A stretch of DNA of 64,000 nt. Origin: Symbiodinium natans. Taxonomy: Eukaryota; Sar; Dinophyceae; Suessiales; Symbiodiniaceae. The position numbers and the translations under genes were made by a program. Shown piece by piece: positions 18,806 through 28,832 of the stretch; within the stretch, counting starts at the first letter, position 1; every line of letters begins with the position of its first letter. The notes under the pieces were generated by a model. That model made no database searches and had not been told where the DNA came from. It saw only the letters and a program-made list of their open reading frames with translations. The stretch spans positions 513,501 to 577,500 of the forward strand of contig CAJNDS010001302.1 in NCBI GenBank assembly GCA_905221605.1, in the 5' to 3' direction.

Positions 18806-19273
18806 TAAGTTCCGATGCTTTCAAGACAGTTCATGGCTTTACACATTCTTCCCACCAGAGAACCTGGCATCCCCATGTTTGATCTTCGGCCTCCCCCTTC
18901 AGAACCGATCCTGTGCTTGTTCTTAAGCTAGGACCCAGAGTAGGGGCTTATTCCCTTTTTTTTTTTTGGCGGCGGGGGGGGGGGGGGGGGGGTTGAGGTT
19001 CCTTTATAAGCCCCTTCAAACCACAAAGGGTAGCCTTTGTATTCCTAGGCTACTCCTGGGTCTAGCAAGAGCTCGCAGGGTTTAGGGCTTACCGGGTTCA
19101 CAGTGTGCATGCTGTCTTGCTGATCGGGACATGGAAAAACCATGTTCTAGACTGGGAAACTATACACGATAAGTACCTAGTGCCTGAATTCCTTACGAAG
19201 AGCTAGTGGAGCTTAGTTTTTGGAACCCTAAACCCTAAACCCTAAACCCTAAACCCTAAACCTGCGACCCAAG

Positions 19274-19379
19274 GAGAGGTGCCAAAGATACCACGACTTT
19301 CTCAAGGGGGCCTTCGGCAATGGTCAGTGCAACTTCGTGCAATGCGCGAAAGCAGGTGCCTGCGGCTCAAGTGATGAAG
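19274..19379 (+). CDS. Exon-like island, cysteine-rich
   Basis: Flanked left by five CCCTAAA units and an AAG border, right by GTTTAGGG. The frame reads ERCQRYHDFLKGAFGNGQCN and then FVQCAKAGACGSSDE, 35 codons plus one base. Four or five cysteines with regular spacing suggest a small structured domain; family not recognised. Confidence 0.5.
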
Positions 19380-19473
19380 GTTTAGGGTTTAGGGTTTAGG
19401 GTTTAGGGTTTAGGGTTTAGGGTTTAGGGTTTAGGGTTTAGGGTTTAGGGTTTAGGGTTTAGGGTTTAGGGTT
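19380..19473 (+). repeat. TTTAGGG array, about 13 units
   Basis: Perfect head-to-tail TTTAGGG. It begins at the GT that would be the donor of the preceding exon-like island. Confidence 0.95.
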
Positions 19474-20046
19474 AGGGTTCAGGGTTTCGGGTTTGGGGTT
19501 TCGGGTTTAGGGTTCTACGGGTCTGCGTTTGCGTCCCTTTTGGTCGGAGAGAGGGATTTAGACATTGCCCTTAAGCTTTAGCACCCTAAACCCCAAAACC
19601 ACATATCCTGAAGAGTTCCATTTTTTTGCAGGTACCTGTAAAGGGGGCCCTCGTTCTAAAACCAACCCGCACGAGAACGCTGAGGCACCTTGGTTAAGTC
19701 GGCCAGAACCTCTCTCCCTGGTTTACGGTTTGTAGTTCAGGGTTGTAGGGTCTTTGGGCTTGGGGTTCAGAGGTTTAAGATTTAGGGCCTGGGGTTCAGG
19801 GTAGGGTTGAGGCTTACCCAAACACTCCTGTGGAGTACTTATTTGGGGGGGTAGTATACTAGAATCCCCCAGAACTAACCCCAAGCTTGTACTACAGAGG
19901 AGCCTTTGGCTTACTTTTTAGGTTTTCGCAGGTTTTGGGCTTCGGGTTTAGGAACCGACTCCGTGTATCGACCTGGTGCGTTTCCTGCTTCTCTGAAGGT
20001 TTCGAACCCTGAAACTCTAAGCCCTAAGTAGACCCTAAACCCTAAA

Positions 20047-20440
20047 CCCCTAACCCCAAACCCCAAACCCCAAACCCTAAACCCAAACCCCAGACCCCAG
20101 ACCCCAAACCCCAAACCCCTAACCCCAAACCCCAAACCCCAAACCCCAAACCCCAAACCCCAAACCCCAAACCCCACCCCAGACCTCAAACCCCAAACCC
20201 CAAACCCCAAACCCCAAACCCCAAACCCCAAAAACCCTAAACCCTAAACCCTAAACCCTAAACCCTAAACCCTAAACCCTAAACCCTAAACCCTAAACCC
20301 TAAACCCTAAACCCTAAACCCTAAACCCTAAACCCTAAACCCTAAACACTAAAACCCTAAACCCTAAACCCTAAACCCTAAACCCTAAACCCTAAACCCT
20401 AAACCCTAAACCCTAAACCCTAAACCCTAAACCCTAAACC
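20047..20440 (-). repeat. CCCCAAA block joined to a CCCTAAA block
   Basis: About 185 bp of mostly CCCCAAA units passes abruptly into about 29 units of CCCTAAA (20233-20440), one carrying an extra A. Block-wise homogenisation of a variant repeat next to the canonical one. The minus-strand GFGVWG ORF over it is an artefact. Confidence 0.9.
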
Positions 20441-20530
20441 CAAGCCCTCCTAAACCCTAAACCCCAAGCCCGAAGCCCTAAACCCTGAACTCGATAACCC
20501 TTTACCGTTTGCCTAAGAACCCCAACAGAA

Positions 20531-20733
20531 CATTTAAAAGTCATCATCCCTATAATTACCCGTAATAAGGAAGTTTAAAAGTCATACTCCCTATATTACC
20601 CTTAATAAGGAAGTTGAAAAGTCATAATCCCTATATTGCCCTTAATAAGGAAGTTTAAAAGTCATAATCCCTATATTACCCTTAATAAGGAAGTTTAAAA
20701 GTCATAATCCCTATATTACCCTTAATAAGGAAG
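20531..20733. repeat. 40-bp AT-rich tandem repeat, five copies
   Basis: Five copies of a 40-bp unit containing AAAAGTCATAATCCCTATAT and CCCTTAATAAGG. The CCTTAATAAGG part is nearly palindromic. It is much more AT-rich than its surroundings and unrelated to the telomere-type repeat. Confidence 0.9.
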
Positions 20734-20790
20734 AACGTTTTACATTTTTTCGGGGTTCTGACGCAATTAGTAGCCCCAATGCCCCAATGC

Positions 20791-20856
20791 CTGGAAGCCC
20801 TGGACCAGGACCCGAGTGCAAGAGAGCGGCCCCTCGACTGCGAACGGGGCTCGAAG
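20791..20856 (+). CDS. Exon-like island
   Basis: The frame reads LEALDQDPSARERPLDCERG and continues SK to a GT in GAAGTTTAGGG. Nine TTTAGGG units follow. The left border is not clear. Charged composition, product unknown. Confidence 0.35.
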
Positions 20857-21414
20857 TTTAGGGTTTAGGGTTTAGGGTTTAGGGTTTAGGGTTTAGGGTT
20901 TAGGGTTTAGGGTTTAGGGGCTCCGGGAGTTAATGGGTTAACCATCTTCATTCTTACGATTTTGAGTGTACTCTCCTTCCTAGGTTTGGAACGGGAAGGG
21001 TCCAAGCTACCTGATTGTCGTTCCTTTGGGGGGTGGGGGTGTACCTGATTTCAGGACGAACAGGCCCAACCGCAACATGTCGCCTGAAAGCAAAATGTCA
21101 AGCATCCATGAACCATAGTTCCGAAATCCTCGTACTCTGAGCAGTGCAAGAGAATGCCAGCCTGAAGTTTTGTGGTCAACCCTCAGCCCTAAACACAAAA
21201 CCCTAAACCCTAAACCCGAGTGGATTGAGGTGTTGGTGGCTCAGGGTTTTCGGCGGTAGGGGTTCGGGTTTCCACTAGGGGCATTTGCGTCTGGCCGTCT
21301 TTTCACTCTGAGAACCAGGGGTTTAGGGTTTAGGGTTTCGGGTCCAGGCTCTGGGGTTTAGGGTTCAGGGTTTACGATTTAGGGTTTAGGGCTAGCCCCA
21401 AAACCTTGAGGTCA

Positions 21415-21470
21415 TGTACCTCTCCCAAGCTGACGAAGAGCACTCGGACGAGGACCATCCACTAGGGTGT
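21415..21470 (+). CDS. Exon-like island, acidic
   Basis: A short open segment VMYLSQADEEHSDEDHPL sits between TTTAGGG-type blocks and ends before GTGTAGGG. Too short to identify. Confidence 0.3.
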
Positions 21471-21559
21471 AGGGTTTAGGGTTTAGGGCTTGGGGTTTAG
21501 GGTTTGGGGTTTAGGGTTTAAGGTTCGGGTTCAGGCTCAGGTTTTTTTGGGGTTTTCGG

Positions 21560-22265
21560 CTACTGAGGCACCCAATAGTGCATCATTCTGTCTACTGGGA
21601 CCCCCGGTACCTTTGTCGTGGGTTTAGGATTCAGGGGCTTGGCAGGACACAGCTCCCCGGAGCGCTCACACACTGTACTGCACTTAGGCAACCAAGCACA
21701 TGCTAAACACCTGGATCCAGAAAGTAACCAGAACAACAGCCTATAGCCCAAACAGACATGAAGCTGCAGTTCAGATCCAAACCTCCTTGAAACCCTGAAT
21801 GGTGAACGCGGAACAGCTTGTCTACTAAGTGCTTACGAAACCCCAAAGAATACACCTCAATAATCCAGATATTGCCCTATGAGGAAGAGTCTTGATTTTT
21901 TGGGTGGTTCTTAATTAGGTTTTGGGTTTTTTGAGGGGTGTTGAGGTTCAAGACGTTAGGATTGCACCGATAGCTCGAGCCAAATGTCACTGTCCTCAGC
22001 ATGGCTTTGCCGAAAAAAGACCCAACCCCCGAGCCCCAAGCCCGAAACCCCAAACAGCAAACTCTAAGGCCTAATCCTCGATCCCGAAGCCTTGAGCCCC
22101 AAAGACCCTAAACCCCAAACCCTAAGCCCCGAAACTCGAAACTCGAAACCCAAAGCCTAACCCCCAAACCCTCAACCTTAAACCTCGATCCCCCAGCCCT
22201 AAAAGCCCCAAACCCCAAACCCTAAACCTCAGTCCCGAAAACCTAAGCCGTTAAGCCCTTGAGCC
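21560..22265. other. Unique and C-rich variant stretch without a supported gene
   Basis: 21560-21990 is largely unique, and 22020-22265 is strongly scrambled CCCTAAA-like sequence. I see no exon with good borders and no element ends. Confidence 0.4.
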
Positions 22266-22269
22266 CTAT

Positions 22270-22340
22270 AAACCCTGGCGAGGAGCGGAAGCAGAAGCAC
22301 GCCTACTTATGCGGCACGAGCTGCACATGGGCCTTTTTTG
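22270..22340 (+). CDS. Exon-like island EERKQKHAYLCG
   Basis: The open frame GEERKQKHAYLCGTSCTWAF lies between C-rich repeats on the left and TTTAGGG-type on the right. Two Cys in LCGTSC. No family recognised. Confidence 0.3.
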
Positions 22341-22754
22341 GGCACTCCAGCTCTTTAGGGTTAGGGTTGAGGGTTCAGAGTTGAGGGTCTAGGGTTCAAG
22401 GTATGTTTCCCAAGGCTCCTAGAACTCCCTATTACTCCCTAAGGCTCCCTAAGCTTCCATGAACCCCCCCCTCCCTTAAGAACCCTATAATAAGTGCTTA
22501 GACTTGGGGATTGAGGGTTTCGGGTTTATGGGGGTTTGGAGTTTAGGAAGGGGCGGGGGAACCTGCGCAGCTTTTCCTGGCCCAACTTTTCCTAGAAGCA
22601 CACTCTGCCCATGGGCTTATGGTTGAGGGGTTGAGGGGTTGAGGGGTTTAGGGGTTTAGGGTTTAGGGTTTAGGGGTTTAGGGGTTTAGGGGTTTAGGGG
22701 TTTAGGGGTTTAGGTTTAGGGTTAGGGTTTAGGGTTTACTTGCCCATGGGCCAG

Positions 22755-22836
22755 CCGACTCAAGCGCAGACGTCTCGGCGTGGTTGCGTGCCCGGAACCC
22801 AGACGATCTTATGATTGCCTCTTTGGGCTTAAGAGG
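22755..22836 (+). CDS. Exon-like island
   Basis: After CATGGGCCAG the frame reads DSSADVSAWLRARNPDDLMI, then ASLGLRG, before a GTTACTT. Codon-like composition and a clear acceptor. It is preceded by a TTTAGGG block. Confidence 0.4.
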
Positions 22837-22989
22837 AGTTACTTAAGGAGTTGATGTTTTTAGAAGGCTTTCAAATCATGTTGACGAAGTTTGGGGAACC
22901 CCCCCTCAACAACCAGTTGTTCACGATGTTTATTGCTGGGTTCACTTGAAAGCACCCTTTCACAAGGGAATGTCCTCTGCTAGGCTCGA

Positions 22990-23142
22990 CATCCCAATGC
23001 CCTAAACCCTAAACCCTGAACCCTAAACCCTAAACCCTAAACCCTAAACCCTAAACCCTAAACCCTAAACCCTAAACCCTAAACCCTAAACCCTAAACCC
23101 TAAACCCTAAACCCTAAACCCTAAACCCTAAACCCTAAACCC
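22990..23142 (-). repeat. CCCTAAA array, about 21 units
   Basis: Head-to-tail CCCTAAA with one CCCTGAA variant. Confidence 0.95.
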
Positions 23143-23416
23143 TTAAAGCCTTTAGCCCTGCAAGCAAGACGTTTCTGGAGCCTGGAGCCCGGAATTCAAA
23201 ACCCAAGCCCTGCAAGCAGGCTTTAAGGTTTAGGGTTTAGGATTTGGGGTTTAGGGTGTAGGGTCTAAGAATTTAGGGTGCAGGGAGCTGCTATATGCCT
23301 GAAGGACTGAACCCCCAAACCCTGCATCATGCACCCAATTTTCGTCTGAGCATTCTCAGGGTTCTAAACCCTAAACCCTAAACCCTAAACCCTAAACCCT
23401 AAACCCTAAACCCTAG

Positions 23417-23486
23417 AGCCTCGGCACTGGCCATGCCGATGATCACCGACCTTCTGCATGACCGGGCTAGGCCCAATGTGTCCTAA
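23417..23486 (+). CDS. Possible terminal exon
   Basis: Seven CCCTAAA units end in CCCTAG, followed by a frame reading ASALAMPMITDLLHDRARPN, VS and TAA at 23484-23486. Good acceptor context; product unknown. Confidence 0.4.
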
Positions 23487-24299
23487 GAAGCCCCCAAAGC
23501 CTCCTCCAGCCAGACGTCCCCCCCTCGAAGACACCACACACCCTCAACCCTACAAGCCTTCAATTTTCCTATAATATTGGGTTGGCCTTTAGAATTAGTT
23601 CAACATTTTTCTTTGTTGGGTTTAGAAGGGCCCCCATCTACTAATTTTGTTCAGATTGGTTTTGAAGGCCAGCCCAGTATAAAAACTATCCGCCAGACAG
23701 CAGCAGCTACATGGCGGCAGCAGCTGCGACCCGCGCAGGCCACCGAGCCATGCCATTGCAAGGGCAGCGAGGGATACGTTGTGAATGTAGCTTGCCTAAT
23801 GGCGATGGCTTGAAGGCTCCCTAAGCTTCCCTAAGGTTGTTTCGGTACCAACCCCCAAAAAGCCCCCTTCCTTAAAGACCCTATAACCTTCTTGGGTACC
23901 CCGAAACAAGAAAGATGAAGGGAAGTTCGCGCCTGAAGGTCCAAGGTCAGGGTTTGCGGTTGGGCAGACGTCGAGGGCTCTTTATTGTTGCCGATTGGAG
24001 ACTTTACCCTAAACCCAAAACCCTAAACCCTAAACCCTAAACCCTAAACCCTAAACCCTAAACCCTAAACCTTTCACCATCGTCAGAAGGCCAACTCGAC
24101 AGAAAGCGGTGACACACTGCTCCCCTCCTCACAGATACATGGCCTGGAAAACAATCACCGAAACCCCCGCACCTCCGTTTCTTAGGAGGGAATCTGTCAC
24201 CACAAGCCCTAAACCCTGAACCCTAAACTCTAAACCCTAAACCCTAAACCTTAAACCCTAAACCATTTAAACCCTAAACCCTAAACCCTAAACCCTTCC

Positions 24300-24421
24300 C
24301 CAGACGCCCGCCTTGCTTCGCGCAGCTGCCTGGACTCAAGGTGTCACTGAAACCCCAGCCCTTGAACCAGAATACAACCGTGGATGGAACACCAGCCATC
24401 AAGTATGTCCCTACGAATCGG
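24300..24421 (+). CDS. Exon-like island TPALLRAAAW
   Basis: CCCTAAA units and CCTTCCCCAG precede; GGTTTAGGG follows. The frame TPALLRAAAWTQGVTETPAL continues EPEYNRGWNTSHQVCPYES without a stop. Good border signals on both sides. Confidence 0.5.
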
Positions 24422-24511
24422 GTTTAGGGTTTAGGGTTTAGGGTTTAGGGTTTAGGGTTTAGGGTTCCGCCTTATAAAACCCTATAACCCCTGTAACCTA
24501 AGGCCTTACAG

Positions 24512-24812
24512 CTTTTGGCTGAGCGACCATTTGAGAATCACGGGAGGGGTTTCCGGTTCATACGCCGTATGCTCCGGCGGGCTTTCTTCTGCAGCCATGT
24601 CGTCAGCGTTTCTGGGGTGCTGTATAACTGCCTCGTGGACTTCGATTGCTTTGAAAGCCCGGACGAAGAGGAGCTTTGCGCCAAGTCACTTGCACCCTCC
24701 GATTGCTGCAGAGCTGCGCTGCTGGTGAAGCAAGTGCGGCGACTGGGCGAGTCTTGGTCACAAAAGAACTGCAAGACTGGGTTTATGTACTCATGTGCTG
24801 CTCTAGTCGGTA
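24512..24812 (+). CDS. Long exon-like island
   Basis: After AAGGCCTTACAG a + frame of about 100 codons is open: LLAERPFENHGRGFRFIRRM, then a hydrophobic Cys-containing part (FFCSHVVSVSGVLYNCLVDF), then acidic SPDEEELC and LLVKQVRRLGESW. The unique, codon-like sequence contrasts with the repeats on both sides. No family recognised. It may be split by a further intron near its end. Confidence 0.45.
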
Positions 24813-24960
24813 TTCTGGGGTATGTAGGCTATAAACCCTTCTAGAGTACGGTTTAGGGCTTAGGGATTAGGGCTGAGGGCTTAGGGCTTAGGGTTTAGGG
24901 TTTAGGGTTTAGAGTTTAGGGTTTGGGGTTTAGGGTTTAGGGCTCACTTCCTCCCTATAG

Positions 24961-25086
24961 GAAGATGAGCCCACGTCATTTCGGGAGCCACCCGTGGTCC
25001 ACGACTTGTGCATGCGCTTCATCTCCCTGCCCGCGATGGCGCCTAAGATGGAGCTTCAGCTCGCCCACTGCCCCTTGAGATCTTAG
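24961..25086 (+). CDS. Possible terminal exon EDEPTSF
   Basis: The pyrimidine-rich acceptor CACTTCCTCCCTATAG ends at 24960. Then 41 codons run in phase 0: EDEPTSFREPPVVHDLCMRF, ISLPAMAPKMELQLAHCPLR, S and TAG. Eight CCCTAAA-type units follow. Confidence 0.5.
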   Translation, partial: EDEPTSFREPPVVHDLCMRFISLPAMAPKMELQLAHCPLRS

Positions 25087-25192
25087 CAGTCCTAAACCCT
25101 AAACCCTAAACCCTAAACCCTAAACCCTAAACCCTAAACCCTAAACCCTAAGCCCTAAGCCCTAAACCCTAAACCCTAAACCCTAACCTTAG

Positions 25193-25252
25193 GCTCACGG
25201 TGGCTCTTGGGCATGGCCTTTGCCGCAGATGTTGCGAAACTGGGACCCTGGA
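25193..25252 (+). CDS. Exon-like island SRWLLGMAF
   Basis: CCCTAAA array then CCTTAG on the left, GTTTAGGG on the right. The frame reads SRWLLGMAFAADVAKLGPW. Sixty bases, product unknown. Confidence 0.45.
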
Positions 25253-25360
25253 GTTTAGGGTTTGGGGTTTAGGGTTTAGGGTTTAGGGTTTAGGGTTTAG
25301 GGTTTAGGGCTCTACACCTCATGGGGAGCAAACAGTGCCGTTGTGATTCTTACTCATGAG

Positions 25361-25672
25361 ATGCTCTGGGACCTAGGAAGACCGGGCGCGAGCCGGGAGC
25401 GAACGAGACCTGTTCCGATTTGTCAGTTTCGCGGCGGTATCCCCTGGAGTATGACAGCTGCTTGGATGGATCCTGGGATGTTTTACATTCTTGGTAGCCC
25501 AGTGGTACTCTTTTCCCTTTTTTTGGTTCAAGGTTTCCCTTACACACTAGCCAACCCCAAAGAAGGGTGCCCTTATTGGAATATGGTTACTGGGCTACCA
25601 AGCATTCCGTTTATTGAGTTCAAGAAGGGTCGTTTTGAGAAATATTCTGCAGCCTTAATCCTTGGGGCTTGA
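25361..25672 (+). CDS. Two-exon segment interrupted by an introner-like element
   Basis: Exon 25361-25493 follows CTTACTCATGAG and reads ALGPRKTGREPGANETCSDL, then SRRYPLEYDSCLDGSWDVLH. Removing 25494-25602 by GT-AG joins TG to C and gives CIPFIEFKKGRFEKYSAALI, LGA and TGA at 25670-25672. The interrupting segment is a full copy of a small TIR element found elsewhere in the window. Product unrecognised. Confidence 0.55.
   Translation: MLWDLGRPGASRERTRPVPICQFRGGIPWSMTAAWMDPGMFYILGSPVVLFSLFLVQGFPYTLANPKEGCPYWNMVTGLPSIPFIEFKKGRFEKYSAALILGA
25490..25602. mobile_element. CTTGGTAGCCCAGT family introner-like element, copy 1
   Basis: Perfect 14-bp terminal inverted repeats, CTTGGTAGCCCAGT and ACTGGGCTACCAAG. 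GT at 25494 and AG at 25601-25602 fall inside the repeats, so the element carries its own splice sites. The interior motif CTAGCCAACCCCAAAGAAGG is shared with copies at 27564 and 46266. Confidence 0.75.
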
Positions 25673-25734
25673 CTGAACACTAAAGGGCTTATGGTTCAAA
25701 TGATGCACCCTCTTAGGGTTTAGAGCAGTCTAGG

Positions 25735-25955
25735 GTCTATGATCCAATTTTGGGGGGGTGCATTTGGTCTCAAAAGAAGGGCCAAGCTAGGCTACGTCGT
25801 TTGGGACTACGTCTTTCGGTACGTCTTCGACAAGTTCACCGTCTATCAGAGGAGACAGAACCGCCGCTTGAAGGAGCTGCTGGCTCATACACGGAAGTGC
25901 CGAAGCCTCGGACGCTTCGATCTGCATTATCCCAAAAACTTGCTGGTTAGGGTTT
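25735..25955 (+). CDS. Exon-like island
   Basis: One frame reads RAKLGYVVWDYVFRYVFDKF and TVYQRRQNRRLKELLAHTRK; a second frame is also open. A unique, codon-like segment that runs into TTTGGGG/TTTAGGG repeats. Aromatic and basic, family unknown, frame uncertain. Confidence 0.35.
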
Positions 25956-26399
25956 GGGGTTTGGGGTTTGGGGTTTAGGGTTTAGGGTTTAGGGTTTAGG
26001 GTTAGTTTAGGGTTTAGGGTTACTATCCCAAACCTCATTCTTTCAGGGGGCAAGGAAGGAATGAGAGTCCCTAAAGAAGACCTCCTATGGGCCATATGTA
26101 TGGGGATGTAAGGTGCCCAGTTCCGCAATTTCTAGCTCGCAAGCAAACCCGAACTCTGCAGCACGTGAAGAGGAGCAGACTTTCTGCAGCGTATGTTGGC
26201 TACCCGAAACCCCATGCAAAGCCTTAGCCCAAACCAAGCCTTTCAGCCTTTGCAAATAAACCCTAAACCCTAAACCCTCAGAGCTGCAGACCCTACGCCC
26301 ACGAAATCCTCTAAGTCGCATGAAACCCTACAAAGCCCCGCAAGCCCTCCTAGTGCCATAGGCCCGATAATTGTCAGCCCTACCACCCCGGCCCCCTTA

Positions 26400-26616
26400 T
26401 AAACCCTAAACCCTAAACCCTCAACCCTCCCTAAACCCTAAACCCTAAACCCTAAACCCTAAACCCTAAACCCTAAACCCTAAACCCTAAACCCTAAGCC
26501 CTAAACCCTAAACCCTAAACCCTAAACCCTAAACCCTAAACCCTAAACCCTAAACCCTAAACCCTAAACCCTAAACCCTAAACCCTAAACCCTAAACCCT
26601 AAACCCTAAACCCTAC
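26400..26616 (-). repeat. CCCTAAA array, about 28 units
   Basis: Nearly perfect CCCTAAA with a few single-base variants. It ends ten or so bases before an AG border of the next island. Confidence 0.95.
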
Positions 26617-26628
26617 ACCCTTCCAAAG

Positions 26629-26767
26629 CACCTCGGCAACTTTGCGTCGAGGAGTCGAGTCGCCCCTGTACAATCCCTTTGAGCCTGACCGCTGTCTGGA
26701 AGAGCATCCGGTGATGAGGAGTTGGGCGCCTGAGACTCCGAAGTCCCAGCATAGGCCTTTTTTTCAA
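26629..26767 (+). CDS. Exon-like island
   Basis: After CCCTTCCAAAG the frame STSATLRRGVESPLYNPFEP, then DRCLEEHPVMRSWAPETPKS, is open to GTTAGGG. It sits between a CCCTAAA array on the left and TTTAGGG units on the right. Confidence 0.5.
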
Positions 26768-26957
26768 GTTAGGGTTTAGGGTTTAGGGTTTAGGGTTTAG
26801 GGGTTAAGGCTTTTTCAAGGCAGCTTTAGAAGTCCTTAAGCCGAAAACCTTGCTCGAGTTTAGGGTTTAGGGTCTGTAGGGTTTGTGGCGCTTTACGTGC
26901 TCGCGGAAATCTGGCGAAGAGTCCCCAAAGCCCTGAACCCTGAACCAGGTGCAGTTC

Positions 26958-27030
26958 AGGGACACCTGGAACTTCACCCACAGCCAGCACCTCACCGCTG
27001 CCCGTGTCGCTTGGCTGGTTCTTGGTAGGT
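26958..27030 (+). CDS. Exon-like island QFRDTWNFTH
   Basis: C-rich variants CCCTGAACCCTGAACCAG precede. The frame VQFRDTWNFTHSQHLTAARV continues AWLVL to GGTAGG. A short upstream open segment (ALYVLAEIWRRVPKA) may be a separate exon. Product unknown. Confidence 0.4.
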
Positions 27031-27195
27031 TTAGGGTTTGGGGTTTGGGGTTTAGGCTTTCGGGTTTCGTGTTTAGTGTTTAGGGTTTAGGGTTTAGGGG
27101 TACCGCACCCTCTCTACGCCCTGGAGGGCCTTTAGCGGGCCCTACCGGTAAATTTCCACGTTCTTGACGACAAACCGGCAAGGCAGTCTTCTGCC

Positions 27196-27434
27196 GGGGA
27201 TATAAATACAGGTACCTCATCCTCCAAAAACCCTATACTACTAGCTGGTAAGGTAAACCCTAAACCTAAACCCTAAACCCTAAACCCTAAACCCGAAGCC
27301 CTAAACCCTAAACCCTAAACCCTAAGCCCTAAACCCTAAACCCTAAACCCTAAACCCTAAACCCTAAACCCTAACTGTCGGGGGATATCAAGGTACCTTA
27401 TCCTCAAAGTTCCCTCTACTAGCTGGCAAGGTAG
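27196..27434. repeat. Direct repeat of about 58 bp flanking a CCCTAAA array
   Basis: Similar segments at 27196-27254 and 27376-27434 (GGGGATAT.AA, GGTACCT.ATCCTC, CTACTAGCTGG.AAGGTA) lie on either side of about 17 CCCTAAA units. They look like a target segment duplicated around the array. Confidence 0.6.
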
Positions 27435-27771
27435 ACTGGCTGGGGATCACCGTGGACTGTGCGGATGGGACTCTTGAGAGCCTCCAATTCTCCTTCACGC
27501 GTTTTCTGGAGTGCCTGGGTATTCCATGGGGTCCTCTACCAGGAGACCCGGCACCTCAGCGGGGTACGCTTTTTTACAGTTTTTGTTTCGAGGTGCCCCT
27601 TATAAAGTAGCCAACCCCAAACAAGGGTACCCTCATTATGAGATTGTCACTGTGCGACCAGGAGAGGATTACTTTGAGACGATCACACTCTTGCAGAGTG
27701 TTGCGGAGAGTGGAGACTCCTTTGTGGCTGCCCCGAGGTTCTTCAGAGCAAAGGCATTTTTTGCACTCTAG
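27435..27771 (+). CDS. Two-exon segment with an introner-like intron
   Basis: After GGCAAGGTAG the frame reads WLGITVDCADGTLESLQFSF, TRFLECLGIPWGPLPGDPAP and QR to 27563. GT-AG removal of 27564-27661 continues the frame as EDYFETITLLQSVAESGDSF, VAAPRFFRAKAFFAL and TAG at 27769-27771. Both sides are codon-like and the join keeps phase. Family not recognised. Confidence 0.6.
27564..27661. mobile_element. CTTGGTAGCCCAGT family introner-like element, diverged copy 2
   Basis: 98 bp, beginning GTACGC and ending GCGACCAG. It keeps TTTTTTTG-like, AGTAGCCAACCCCAAACAAG and GGGTACCCTCATTATG motifs of the family, although its terminal repeats have drifted. Its GT and AG fit the flanking reading frame. 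Confidence 0.6.
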
Positions 27772-28046
27772 GGTCTGATCCCTACTTTACACCCTAAACC
27801 CGTAAAGCCCTAAATACCCAGTAAAACCCTACAAGTTTCACGTAAACTGGCCAAAATGGAAACTACCCGTTGTATCCCTAAACCCTAAACCCTGAACCCT
27901 AAACCCTAAACCCCATATCTTCTAAAGTAAGTTCCGCACAAACTGCCCCAAATCCCTCGCTCTCGACTACTAGGCCCCTGACACTTAAGCCCCGGTCAGC
28001 CGAACTTGGGTTAGGGTTTAGGGTTTAGGGTTTAGGGTTTAGGGTT

Positions 28047-28138
28047 TGGGGTTTGGGGTTTGGGGTTTGGGGTTTGGGGTTTGGGGTTTGGGGTTTGGGG
28101 TTTGGGGTTTGGGGTTTGGGGTTTGGGGTTTGGGGTTT
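28047..28138 (+). repeat. TTTGGGG array, about 13 units
   Basis: Homogeneous TTTGGGG joined directly to TTTAGGG units at 28017-28047. A variant heptamer has been amplified as a block. Confidence 0.95.
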
Positions 28139-28193
28139 ATGAACCTCAACCCTTCACCCCAGCACCCAACTCCGGCCTAAACCGCCAGCCCAG

Positions 28194-28313
28194 GTTGAAG
28201 CGGGCTCGGGCCGAGGCTACTGGGCCGTGAAGGCTGCCAAGGCGTACAAGAGGCAGCATCCGAGTGGCGCCTGCAGCATCGTACTGATCGAGTCGGAGGA
28301 GGAGCGCTCAAGG
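28194..28313 (+). CDS. Exon-like island, exactly 40 codons
   Basis: Follows AGCCCAG and ends before GTTTGGGG. Phase 0 at both ends: VEAGSGRGYWAVKAAKAYKR, then QHPSGACSIVLIESEEERSR. One of the cleanest exon candidates here. Family not recognised. Confidence 0.55.
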
Positions 28314-28832
28314 GTTTGGGGTTTAGGGTTTAGGGTTTAGGGCTAGGGTTTGGGGTTTAGGGTGTAGGGGTTAGGGTTTAGGGTAAGTCGGGTATTCGGG
28401 TATGGGATGCGGGCTTCGGCTTCGTAGGGCCTTCATATTACCGAAGTTGGGAATTGTGCTTTCCATACTACAAAACTGAAGGTTGAGGACTTGGACTTCC
28501 ATTTTTTCGACCTAGGGTTTAGGGTTTAGGGTTTAGGTTTTAGGGTTTAGGGTTTAGGGTTTAGGGCTAGGGCTTTCCATTCTACAGAACTTTGGGTTTA
28601 CCTTTCGACGGCAGGGCTGCCTAACTAAACAGCTTTGAGTTTAGGGCTTCCATACTGCATAACTAGGGTTCAGGGTTTAGGGTATAGGGTCGCTGCTTAT
28701 AAGGAAGAGTGCGGGAGGCAGGGGACTGCTTGCAGGGATTATCCTGCCGCAGACCGAAACTGCCACTAGTTTTGGGGCTTTTTTGTATTAACCTATACGA
28801 AAAATAAGGGTTGGTGTGGGTTCTCGCGGTAG

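Noticed and set aside
19911-20231. Minus-strand ORF of GFGVWGLGF repeats
   Set aside because: Direct translation of CCCCAAA repeats.
25343-25672. Continuous 109-codon ORF reading through the TIR element
   Set aside because: It is open, but a different upstream frame is more codon-like (SRRYPLEYDSCLDGSWDVLH) and joins correctly after GT-AG removal.
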